Below, one piece after another: positions 40,412 to 47,640 of a stretch of 47,640 nt of DNA. A program made the translations under genes and the position numbers. Numbering within the stretch: position 1 is the stretch's first letter; each line of letters begins with the position of its first letter. The notes under the pieces were generated by a model. That model ran no database searches and was not told the DNA's origin. It worked only from the letters and a program-made list of their open reading frames with translations. The DNA comes from Thermoplasmata archaeon (lineage in GTDB: Archaea > Thermoplasmatota > Thermoplasmata > Thermoplasmatales > Thermoplasmataceae), in NCBI GenBank assembly GCA_021785735.1, contig JAJYEP010000003.1, positions 1-47,640 on the forward strand. The letters are read 5' to 3'.

Positions 40412-41974
40412 ATGACATCAGACCGGTTAGCGGAACCACTTGGCGACATCACTCCGAGGGAGTACCAGGTGAGCATTGCAAGGCAGTGTCTTCAGAAGAA
40501 CACGATGGTTGTTCTGCCGACCGGCCTCGGGAAAACGGTGATAGCCGCGCTTGCGATCAGGGAGATACTCGACAGAGGTGGAAGGGCGCTGTTTCTGGCT
40601 CCCACCAAACCACTGGTGAGCCAGCATGGCCGGACCCTGAAAAACTTGCTCGGAATGCCGGACAGAGTGGGCCTTCTCACCGGCGAGACCGGGCAATCCA
40701 GAAGAGAGGGAATTCTCTCCAGCAGCGTTGTTGTGTCCACGCCACAGACCATAGAGAACCTTGTGGATTCCGGGAAGATCGATCTGTCCGCATATGGAAT
40801 ACTGGTGTTCGACGAGGTTCACAGGGCATCCGGAAATTACGCTTACGTGAAGATAGCCAAAGCCTATCTCGCGAGTTCTGCAGGGCTTATCCTGGGCATG
40901 ACCGCAAGTCCCGGCGGTGACCGATCGAAACTCAATGTCCTGATGAAGATCATGGGATTCCAGAATGCCGTCATAAAGTCGGAGGACGATCCCGACGTCA
41001 GGAAATACGTACAGGAAACACGAACGGAGATCGTGAGGATCAAGAGGCCGCCGGAGGTTGACGAGATTCTGGCAATAGCGAGGAAAATCCTTTCAGAAAT
41101 ATCAGCAAAGCTCCAGAAGTCCGATGAATTCAGCGGAGTCCGCCTCACGAGGAAGGAGGTTGCGTCCGCCATCAGCGATCTTTCGGGCAGGGCAAGGAGC
41201 GGGGAACCGGAACTGTTCAACCTCATTCCCGTGGCTACTTCATACATAAGGTTCGATTACGCTGTGGAATACCTTGAAAGCCAGGGGGTGGAGATTTTCC
41301 AGGAGTACCTGCTGCAGATAATCAACAGTGAGGACAAATCAATGCAGCGCACCGCAAGGATACTCAGGTCATTCCCCGAATTCGAGAGCATGATGAGGAT
41401 GACTGCTGATTTCATGGAGCACGGCGACAACCCCAAGATGATGTACGTCAAACGGTTATGCGAGGACAGGCTCACGAGCAACCCCGGCGGAAAGATTCTT
41501 GTGTTCACGCACTTCCGGAAGACGTCGGAAATACTCACCGAGTATCTCTCAAGGAATTCCCCCGGACTGAAGGTTGCAAGGTTTGTCGGCCAGGGGACGA
41601 AGGGCGAGGACAGGGGCATGAACCAGAAGACCCAGGAATCCGTGCTCGATGACTTCCGGAACGGGAAGTACAGGGTTCTGGTTGCCACAAGCGTCGCCGA
41701 GGAGGGCCTCGACATACCTTCCACGGATCTTGTCATATTCTATGAGCCAATACCATCGGACATAAGATCGATCCAGAGGCGCGGAAGGACGGGCAGGAAC
41801 AGGGCAGGGGAGGTCGTGATACTGACCTACGAGGGAAGCAGGGACATCGGGTATCTCCTGTCAAGCATGAACAAGGAATCAAGGATGAGGAAGAACCTCT
41901 ACTCTCTTTCGAGGGAAAATGAATCTTCTCCCGTATCACGGAAAAAGGATTTCGACCTCTACGACTTCAGCTGA
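40412..41974 (+). CDS. hef: Hef-type superfamily 2 helicase (FANCM homologue, helicase only)
   Basis: 520 residues. PREYQVSIARQCLQKNTMVV with LPTGLGKT (Walker A), VFDEVHRA (motif II), GMTASPGG (motif III), then an insert domain, and VFTHFRKTSEILTEYL, ATSVAEEGLDIPSTDLVIFY, RSIQRRGRTGR (motifs IV-VI). The order and the long helical insert are those of Hef, which remodels stalled replication forks. Euryarchaeal Hef often has a C-terminal nuclease; here it ends after the helicase, as in Thermoplasma-group proteins. An AAAGGAGG ribosome site 5 bases before the ATG is unusually strong for this window. Convergent overlap of 8 bases with rfcS. Confidence 0.85.
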   Translation: MTSDRLAEPLGDITPREYQVSIARQCLQKNTMVVLPTGLGKTVIAALAIREILDRGGRALFLAPTKPLVSQHGRTLKNLLGMPDRVGLLTGETGQSRREGILSSSVVVSTPQTIENLVDSGKIDLSAYGILVFDEVHRASGNYAYVKIAKAYLASSAGLILGMTASPGGDRSKLNVLMKIMGFQNAVIKSEDDPDVRKYVQETRTEIVRIKRPPEVDEILAIARKILSEISAKLQKSDEFSGVRLTRKEVASAISDLSGRARSGEPELFNLIPVATSYIRFDYAVEYLESQGVEIFQEYLLQIINSEDKSMQRTARILRSFPEFESMMRMTADFMEHGDNPKMMYVKRLCEDRLTSNPGGKILVFTHFRKTSEILTEYLSRNSPGLKVARFVGQGTKGEDRGMNQKTQESVLDDFRNGKYRVLVATSVAEEGLDIPSTDLVIFYEPIPSDIRSIQRRGRTGRNRAGEVVILTYEGSRDIGYLLSSMNKESRMRKNLYSLSRENESSPVSRKKDFDLYDFS

Positions 41975-42962
41975 TCTCGCTTCCGGCGTTGACAAGCCTT
42001 GCGACGAGTGCATCAAGCTGTATCTTTTCGTTTGCACCCTCAACAAGTCTGAATTCCGTCTCAGCCAGTGCAATTATGACCGCGATCTTCCTCCTCGGAT
42101 CGGTCTGTGATCTCCTTATGGCGGAGTGCATGCCCCTGACGATGTCTATACCCGAAAGCCCCTTCTGCATCATCAGGTCGTCCACCATGCCCATGGCCTG
42201 GTTGAAGTCCTGCTGCTCCACCGAGAATGCGAGAATCCTCTCAAATTCCTTCGACGATGCCATGCCGGCGATGTCGTAGATCTTCATGGCTGATATGTCC
42301 CCGGAGAAGTGGGCGGCCTGCAGGATGTTTATGGCATTCCTCATGTCCCCGCCGGAGACGTCCGCAATGGCGTCCGCGGATTCCTCAGAGAGCTCGAAAC
42401 CCTCGCTTTTTGCGATGTCGAACATCTTCCTCCTGAGTTCTGCCTCGCTCAGCGGCCGGAATCTCAGGATCACGCATCTTGACTGAATGGGAGGAATGAT
42501 CTGTGATGAATAGTTGCAGGAAAATATGAACCTGGTCGTCGAGGAATAAATCTCCATGGTTCTCCTGAGCGCAGCCTGCGCCTCCGATGTGAGCTGGTCC
42601 GCCTCGTCCAGGAATATGATCTTGAAGCCTCTTGGATTGGAGGGCATTATCCTTGCGTAGTCCTTCACGCTCACCATGCCCTCGTACTTGTCGTCCCGGT
42701 CCTCATGGCCCCTTATGACGTTTATCCCCCTGTTGTTGGAGGCATTGAGCTCGAGAAAATTCTCCTTCCAGGTCTCGCCGAAAAGCTCCATGGCGACGGC
42801 CATTGCGGATGCGGTCTTGCCCGTGCCTGCCGGTCCGGAGAATATGATATGCGGCAGCTGCCCGGACTGCACGAAAGCCTTGAGCTTCCTGACTGCATCA
42901 TCCTGCCCGTAAATCCCGGAAAGATCCTTCGGCCTGTACTTCTCGATCCATACCTCGTTCAT
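41967..42962 (-). CDS. rfcS: replication factor C small subunit
   Basis: 331 residues from ATG 42962 (MNEVWIEKYRPKDLSGIYGQ), the conserved RFC box I start. Walker A FSGPAGTGKTAS, NASNNRGINVIR, Walker B IIFLDEADQLTSEAQAALRR, sensor 1 FIFSCNYSSQIIPPIQSRC with the SRC arginine finger, and GGDMRNAINILQ. It loads the PCNA sliding clamp on DNA. The open frame goes on upstream to 43046, but only the residues from 42962 match the family. A TTCTTATAAAGG element lies about 40 bases upstream. Confidence 0.95.
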   Translation of the reverse strand: MNEVWIEKYRPKDLSGIYGQDDAVRKLKAFVQSGQLPHIIFSGPAGTGKTASAMAVAMELFGETWKENFLELNASNNRGINVIRGHEDRDDKYEGMVSVKDYARIMPSNPRGFKIIFLDEADQLTSEAQAALRRTMEIYSSTTRFIFSCNYSSQIIPPIQSRCVILRFRPLSEAELRRKMFDIAKSEGFELSEESADAIADVSGGDMRNAINILQAAHFSGDISAMKIYDIAGMASSKEFERILAFSVEQQDFNQAMGMVDDLMMQKGLSGIDIVRGMHSAIRRSQTDPRRKIAVIIALAETEFRLVEGANEKIQLDALVARLVNAGSEIS

Positions 42963-43136
42963 GATTCTCACAGATGGGTGATTCAGCATGGCATCGCCTT
43001 TATAAGAAATTTGGTCTGTCCACCCGGCAGTCTCATTCCATATCACCGGAAAGGCGACTGAATGGTTTATCTAATACAATTTGATCTGGTATCGATCCAG
43101 TTGGCATTCAGAACCTTATCAGCGGACAGGAGCAGC

Positions 43137-43616
43137 ATGAGGGACGATGTGCTGAGCCTCGTCTACATAATGATGGCGGTCATCGGGGGCTGGGTGAATG
43201 CCCAGGGACAGTGGGTCAAGGACTTCTCCTACAGCAAGGTGGTGAACCTTCCGCTCTTCTCCTGGACATTCACCGCCTCCGGTGTCTCGTGGTACAGCGT
43301 GGGGTTGTTCGATGACATCCTGGGCACGGTTATGATCATAACAGGCCTCATAATGTTCAGGAGGCATTCGCAGATCGATCTCCGCATTGTGAGGAATTTT
43401 CTCTTTTTCATACCGTTCCTTGCCGCATATTTTGTCATGGATTTTGCGAACGTTTACCTGTTTCTGTCCTACTATTATGGAAGCCTGTCCATAACGCTCT
43501 ACGGTGAGATATGGAACACTGTGCTCTATTTCGGCATGCTGCCCATGCTGATCCTGTCATGCATAATCATACTGTCAGCGGACAGATCCTCAATGGCCCG
43601 ATCTGGGAACGTTTAA
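43137..43616 (+). CDS. membrane protein, unknown function
   Basis: 159 residues from ATG 43137, preceded by AGGAG; five hydrophobic segments (LSLVYIMMAVIGGWVNAQGQ, ILGTVMIITGLIMF, FLFFIPFLAAYFVMDFANVY, and two more). The frame is open from 43062, so a longer form is possible. Trp/Tyr-rich middle (SWTFTASGVSWYSVG) is probably outside. No family recognised. 24 bases before purN. Confidence 0.55.
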   Translation: MRDDVLSLVYIMMAVIGGWVNAQGQWVKDFSYSKVVNLPLFSWTFTASGVSWYSVGLFDDILGTVMIITGLIMFRRHSQIDLRIVRNFLFFIPFLAAYFVMDFANVYLFLSYYYGSLSITLYGEIWNTVLYFGMLPMLILSCIIILSADRSSMARSGNV

Positions 43617-43640
43617 TAAACGAATCCATAATCATAGATC

Positions 43641-44267
43641 ATGGGAATGGGAAGTGCATCGATTGTGGTCCTTGCCTCAGGGGAGGGCACCAACCTCCAG
43701 GCCATAATGGACGCCATCGCAAGGGGCGAACTGGACTGCACAGTCTCTCTGGTCGTATCCGACGTGAGGGATGCCAGGGCACTTGAACGGGCCAGGAATT
43801 CCGGGATAACCGCCGTACACTTCCCGAGGGAGAAGAGGACCCAGGACGAGTATTCCGATGCTCTCAGGGATCTCATAATGTCGTATCCGCACGATTTCAT
43901 AGTGCTTGCCGGGTTCCTCAAGATTCTTTCCGGAAGTTTCATCCGGGCATTCCCGAACAGGATAATAAACATCCATCCGTCGCTGCTGCCATGCTTCGGA
44001 GGAAAGGGCTTCTATGGCGAGAAGGTCCATAAGTCGGTGATAGAGAGCGGCGCCAGGATATCCGGATGCACAGTCCACTTTGTAACGGAGGACGTTGACC
44101 TCGGGCCCATAATAGACCAGGAATCTGTGCCGGTGCTTGACAGAGACACGCCGGAACAGCTTGCCATGAGGATACATCCCGTTGAACACCAACTGCTGGT
44201 GAGATCCATCCGGCTGCTTGTGAGCGGAAGATATGAAATAATTGGAAAAAGAGTGGTAAGGACCTGA
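43641..44267 (+). CDS. purN: phosphoribosylglycinamide formyltransferase
   Basis: 208 residues. ASIVVLASGEGTNLQAIMDA is the substrate-phosphate loop, followed by DFIVLAGFLKILSGSFI, NRIINIHPSLLPCF with the catalytic Asn-x-His, and TVHFVTEDVDLGPIIDQESV with the catalytic Asp. It moves a formyl group from formyltetrahydrofolate to GAR in purine synthesis. An ACGTTTAATAAA element (43609-43620) about 25-30 bases before the ATG indicates a leaderless transcript of its own. Normal length. Confidence 0.95.
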   Translation: MGMGSASIVVLASGEGTNLQAIMDAIARGELDCTVSLVVSDVRDARALERARNSGITAVHFPREKRTQDEYSDALRDLIMSYPHDFIVLAGFLKILSGSFIRAFPNRIINIHPSLLPCFGGKGFYGEKVHKSVIESGARISGCTVHFVTEDVDLGPIIDQESVPVLDRDTPEQLAMRIHPVEHQLLVRSIRLLVSGRYEIIGKRVVRT

Positions 44268-44310
44268 TTGAAAGGAAAATAAATTTTGGAAAAGGTTTCA
44301 GGGAACGAGT

Positions 44311-44715
44311 TCACTCATCAAGCGCGAACTTGTATCCGTACATGATGACTCCGCTCTTCCCGTCCTCCCTTATTCTGCGGAAGACAGCGCGGACCCTCTT
44401 TCCCATCTTAACCTCGTCCGGATCACAGTCCACGATCTGCCCGGTGAGCGATGGTCCCTCGTCGAGCTTTATTATTGCCATGACGTAGGGCCGCTGCCTC
44501 GAGAAGGTAGGCGGTGCATCATGCACCACTGTGAACGATACAATCTCGCCAAGGCCCGAAAGATCGGTCTCCTTTATCTTGCCGATGGACTCGCGATGGC
44601 ATTTCGGGCATATGTCCCTGGGCGGGAAATAAACCGTGCCGCAGTTGTTGCATTTGTGACCGATGAGCCTGTACCTGTGATCCGCCTCTCTCCATATGCT
44701 TGATAGTTCTCCCAT
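44311..44715 (-). CDS. DUF35 Zn-ribbon/OB-fold protein of the HMG-CoA synthase complex
   Basis: 134 residues. HKCNNCGTVYFPPRDICPKC holds the four zinc cysteines, followed by an OB-fold (GEIVSFTVVHDAPPTF, KRVRAVFRRIRED). In archaea this protein bridges acetoacetyl-CoA thiolase and HMG-CoA synthase so that the intermediate passes between their sites. It begins one base after the thiolase stop, third gene of the operon. Confidence 0.9.
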   Translation of the reverse strand: MGELSSIWREADHRYRLIGHKCNNCGTVYFPPRDICPKCHRESIGKIKETDLSGLGEIVSFTVVHDAPPTFSRQRPYVMAIIKLDEGPSLTGQIVDCDPDEVKMGKRVRAVFRRIREDGKSGVIMYGYKFALDE

Positions 44716-45888
44716 TTAATCGCCTCCCACGATGTGAACGATGGATGTCGAACCTGAGCCCGCCATGTTGTGGAGCATGGCATGCTCCGGATCCTTTATC
44801 TGTCTCTCCCCCGCCTTGCCCCTGAACTGCAGGTATGCCTCCACGAACTGGCCGACGCCGGTTGCGCCCATGGGGTTTCCCTTCGCCTTGAGCCCGCCCG
44901 AAGGATTCACCGGAATTCTTCCCCTGAGTGAAATTTCATCCGGAACGAGATCCTTCGCGCTTCCCTTCTTTGCAAATCCAAGGTCCTCAAGCGCCAGGAG
45001 GCCGTATATGCTGTATGAATCGTTCAGTTCAACAAAGGATATGTCGTCATTCCTGACCTTCGCCTGATCAAGTGCCTTCCTAGCAGCTATTGCCGTGGAA
45101 TCCAGCCTGTAGAGCGATGCCCTGCTGTGAAGTGCAAGATAATCCTGCGCAATTCCCGATCCCTGAATCCTGACGCCCTCCATCCCGTTCTTCTTCATGT
45201 ACCTGTCCGATGCCAGGACAAGTGCTGAAGCGCCGTCGCTTATGGGGCTGCAGTCCATGATGTTCAGCGGGTCTGCAACCATGGTTGAGTTCATGGCGGC
45301 ATCAAGCGTCAGCTTGTTCCTGTAATGCGCAGACGGATTCTTGGATGCGTTCTCATGATCATTGACAGAAATCATGGCGAGAGTCTCCTTGTCCACATGG
45401 AAATCAGCCATGTACTTTCTTGCCGACATTGCGGCGAGTGCAGCGGGTGTTGCACCGAAGAAAGCCTCCCATTCCCTGTCCAGCGTTGTGCTCATCATGT
45501 CCAGCATCTCCGATCCGTATATGTCGGTCATCTTCTCGACCCCGCCGACCATGGCCACGTCGTACTCGCCGGATCTTATTGCAAGATAAGCCTCCCTGAC
45601 AGCTGCCGCTCCGGATGCAGATGATGCCTCCACCCTCACGGCGGGGATGTTGTTGCTTGCCAGCCCCGAGAAGTCTGCTATGAGCGATCCGATGTCGTTC
45701 TGCCCGTTCACGGTTCCGGAAAGGCTGCTGCTGCCGTAGAGAATCTGTATGTCCCTTGAATAGATCCCCGCATTCTCAACTGCTTTCAGACCAGCCTCGA
45801 CAGCGATCTCCCTCAGTGACCTGTCCCATAGCTCGCCATACTTTGTCTCTCCCGATCCAACAATGTAAACTTCACTCAATGTTCTCAC
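44716..45888 (-). CDS. thiolase-fold protein of the mevalonate operon, catalytic residues replaced
   Basis: 390 residues, GTG start overlapping the HMG-CoA synthase gene by 17 bases. It has the SCP2-type archaeal thiolase layout: [84 protein letters not shown]. In active relatives the first segment carries the nucleophilic Cys; here it is Ser90, and the only Cys is in the MDCSP loop. The usual His positions in 'ELHD' and 'GHP' are Asn289 and Asn338. So it may be inactive, scaffolding, or use another chemistry; the position in the operon is that of acetoacetyl-CoA thiolase. Confidence 0.8.
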   Translation of the reverse strand: MRTLSEVYIVGSGETKYGELWDRSLREIAVEAGLKAVENAGIYSRDIQILYGSSSLSGTVNGQNDIGSLIADFSGLASNNIPAVRVEASSASGAAAVREAYLAIRSGEYDVAMVGGVEKMTDIYGSEMLDMMSTTLDREWEAFFGATPAALAAMSARKYMADFHVDKETLAMISVNDHENASKNPSAHYRNKLTLDAAMNSTMVADPLNIMDCSPISDGASALVLASDRYMKKNGMEGVRIQGSGIAQDYLALHSRASLYRLDSTAIAARKALDQAKVRNDDISFVELNDSYSIYGLLALEDLGFAKKGSAKDLVPDEISLRGRIPVNPSGGLKAKGNPMGATGVGQFVEAYLQFRGKAGERQIKDPEHAMLHNMAGSGSTSIVHIVGGD

Positions 45889-46927
45889 CGAAAACCAGTT
45901 TTTTCTTGTATTTGGCGTAGATTGCGTAATCCACCCACCTGACTTTGCTCATCATCTTCCTCACGGTCGGAGCCGAACTCCTGTCCATCTCCTCTATGGC
46001 ATCCGTGACGGTTATGTCGAACGCGTCCGATCCCGCGCCGGATCCGAATGACACGGCAAGAATCCTGTCACCGGATTTTGCCACGTCAAGTATCGCCGAC
46101 AATCCGGTCATCATCGATGCGGAATAGGTGTTGCCTATGTACGGGGTCACAAGGCCCTCCTTGTATTGCGATTCCTTGAAGCCGAGCATCTTTGCTGCCC
46201 TGGTCGGGAATTTCCCGTTGGGCTGGTGAAACACGGCATAGTCGTAATCCTCCGGCTTTGTCTTCATTCTCTCCATCATCCTGCTGGATGCGCCGATCAC
46301 ATGCTTGAAGTATGCAGGCTCTCCGGTGAATCTTTCGCCGTGTGTTGGATAGGGCTGCCCCTCCCTCCTCCAGAAATCAGGAGTGTCGGAAGTGACGGAA
46401 AGTGTGTCGTTGATCTCCGCCACCGGGTGATCATTTCCGACGATTATTGCGGTGCCTCCCGCTGAGGCGGAATATTCCAGTGCATCTCCGGGAGCTCCCT
46501 GGGACGTGTCGGAACCGATTGCAAGGCCGTACTTGATCAGGCCGGAGTCAACCATGGCCTTTACGTTCTGCACGCCGGCTGTGCCTGCCTTGCATGCGAA
46601 TTCGTAATCAGCGGCAAAGAGCTCGAAACTTGCTCCGATCGCCGACCCGACTATGGTTGCAGTGGGCTTGACCGCATAGGGATGGGATTCGGAACCGACG
46701 TAAATCGCGCCGATATCCCTGGGATTGATCTTTCTCCACCTGATGGCATTTCTTGCAGCCTCGACAGAAATTGTGGCCACGTCCTCATCGGGTGCAGGAA
46801 CAGACTTGCTCTGGATTCCTATCCCGTTCTTTATATTCTCAGGATCCTCCCCCCATACCCTTGCTATCTCCTCGGATTTGATCCTGAAGGTGGGTATGTA
46901 GGAGCCATAACTCATTATGCCAGACAT
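45872..46927 (-). CDS. hydroxymethylglutaryl-CoA synthase
   Basis: 351 residues. Catalytic Glu80 in [13 protein letters not shown], Cys112 in [13 protein letters not shown], and His234 in [17 protein letters not shown] are all present. It condenses acetyl-CoA with acetoacetyl-CoA to HMG-CoA, the entry to isoprenoid (archaeal lipid) synthesis. First gene of the operon with thiolase and DUF35. A TTTTTATATATATCG TATA element (46951-46965) about 25-30 bases before ATG 46927 indicates a leaderless mRNA; ATG 46915 is an alternative. Confidence 0.95.
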   Translation of the reverse strand: MSGIMSYGSYIPTFRIKSEEIARVWGEDPENIKNGIGIQSKSVPAPDEDVATISVEAARNAIRWRKINPRDIGAIYVGSESHPYAVKPTATIVGSAIGASFELFAADYEFACKAGTAGVQNVKAMVDSGLIKYGLAIGSDTSQGAPGDALEYSASAGGTAIIVGNDHPVAEINDTLSVTSDTPDFWRREGQPYPTHGERFTGEPAYFKHVIGASSRMMERMKTKPEDYDYAVFHQPNGKFPTRAAKMLGFKESQYKEGLVTPYIGNTYSASMMTGLSAILDVAKSGDRILAVSFGSGAGSDAFDITVTDAIEEMDRSSAPTVRKMMSKVRWVDYAIYAKYKKKLVFGENIE

Positions 46928-46950
46928 ATAATACCAGACAGAATAGGGCT

Positions 46951-46965
46951 ACGATATATATAAAA
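46951..46965 (-). promoter_or_regulatory. TATA element of the mevalonate-entry operon
   Basis: Minus strand TTTTTATATATATCG, centred about 30 bases before the HMG-CoA synthase ATG. It rules against a genuine gene in the open frame that crosses it (46915-47190). Confidence 0.6.
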
Positions 46966-47559
46966 ATTAACGATTATCGGTTCGTCACTTGACGTATAAA
47001 TATCCTCATGTTTTTGGAATGAGCCCTGATACAGCAAGGTCATGAATGCATTCAGCTTCCTGCCGTTCAGTTCATCCCTTGATTCAACTCCTGTCAGTCT
47101 GATTGCGGATCGTACCTCCCGGCTGAAAAACATCTCAATAATATTGTTGAAAAAAGTGATAACCATGTGGCTTTTTTGGAAAGTCCTCACCCGCCATTTG
47201 TTGTGCCTTCATTCAGTATCTACAGGTTAGCATGCCAGTTCAATTGGATTTTTCCCAAAGGGTTCAATCGTGTTTACCCCTGACCAGCTCATGAAACCGG
47301 ATATGTTCCCTGAAAATGTATCGAGTTAGGGACGGAGGCTGGGCGGGCTGATCATGTTTGTGGAGACAGATAAACTGCTGAGAGAAGATCTGTGCGAATT
47401 TGGCTTCGCTGCACAGGTGATGCATACTGGTAAGATTCAGCAGTGTTCAAACTGGTAGATTTAATGTGTACAGTGGTGATGAACAAGCCGCCTTTGCACA
47501 CAATTTTCCCTTAAAATGATACATCAAAGGATATGTACGGTTAACACACATGACCATAT
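46966..47559. other. 594-base gap with a small relic frame
   Basis: A 34-codon plus-strand frame at 47354-47458 (MFVETDKLLREDLCEFGFAA, then QVMHTGKIQQCSNW) looks like a leftover of a longer protein but has no recognised family. The rest shows no gene. Confidence 0.4.
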
Positions 47560-47564
47560 GTGTG
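47545..47564. promoter_or_regulatory. antitoxin operator candidate
   Basis: CACACAT and ATGTGTG, perfect 7-base arms with a 6-base spacer, overlap the GTG start of the partial antitoxin gene. The arms are similar to those of the operator at 31070-31087. Confidence 0.45.
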
Positions 47565-47640
47565 CACTCAAAGACTGAATTTAACCTTACCTGATGATGT
47601 TTCAGAAATTCTCAAAACTAAAAAGAATAAATCGAAGTTC
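47560..47640 (+). CDS. ribbon-helix-helix antitoxin, N-terminal fragment
   Basis: 27 codons from GTG 47560 to the window edge: VCTQRLNLTLPDDVSEILKT then KKNKSKF. 'RLNLTLPDDV.EIL......SKF' is the strand and first helix of CopG/ribbon-helix-helix regulators. An inverted repeat covers the start. A toxin gene probably follows outside the window. Confidence 0.5.
   Translation, partial: MCTQRLNLTLPDDVSEILKTKKNKSKF

Noticed and set aside
46915-47190. 91-codon minus-strand frame upstream of HMG-CoA synthase
   Set aside because: It crosses the strong TATA element and overlaps the synthase start; sequence is not family-like.

Overview
The window looks like chromosome from a thermoacidophilic archaeon of the Thermoplasmatales (Ferroplasma/Cuniculiplasma-like). 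The support is: a helicase-only Hef, an archaeal clamp-loader small subunit (RfcS), the archaeal HMG-CoA synthase / thiolase / Zn-ribbon operon, a tRNA-Ala with a bare 3' end (no encoded CCA), and start codons that mostly sit about 25 bases after an A/T-rich TATA element (leaderless mRNAs). Sequon-rich exported proteins, sulfocyanin-like cupredoxins and metal/sulfur genes also fit. Species cannot be fixed from the sequence alone.

Layout. Bases 1-10,900 are mostly a normal chromosome: the start of an ArsB-like permease, a DsrE-like/FmdE-like pair, an SQR-like flavoprotein with DUF1641, two MFS transporters under a divergent TetR regulator with visible inverted-repeat operators, a nuclease-helicase of the DUF2075 type, a zinc-ribbon membrane protein and a LigB-type dioxygenase. 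Bases 11,000-16,500 hold a broken membrane/surface gene, a small membrane protein and a coupled pair of exported proteins.

Bases about 16,500-40,160 are an accessory region ending exactly at the 3' end of an intact tRNA-Ala(CGC) gene (40161-40232, minus strand). Copies of the tRNA 3' end, in one orientation and followed by a shared non-tRNA arm (consensus TTAAAGTTTTAAGCG), occur at about 20237, 25062, 26054, 28085, 28912, 29623, 30377 and 32122. Between successive copies lie short self-contained payloads: VapBC toxin-antitoxin pairs, a Fic protein with a TPR protein, a MarR regulator, a nuclease fragment with a transposase remnant, a second DUF2075 protein, and finally an 8-kb copper/cupredoxin module next to the tRNA. 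The copy nearest the tRNA matches perfectly over 19 bases and most distant ones are degraded. I read this as serial integration at one tRNA, producing an integron-like cassette array without a visible integrase. It is the main discovery candidate here.

The copper module (32379-39924) combines a DUF4396 membrane protein, a YHS-headed copper P-type ATPase, a free YHS protein, a divergent HTH-TRASH regulator (CopT/CopR type), SHOCT and DUF302 proteins, two cupredoxin-like exported proteins and a membrane-protein/winged-helix pair. Bases 40,400-47,000 return to housekeeping genes: Hef, RfcS, a membrane protein, PurN and the mevalonate-entry operon. In that operon the thiolase lacks the residues expected for catalysis. 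The window closes with the start of one more ribbon-helix-helix antitoxin.
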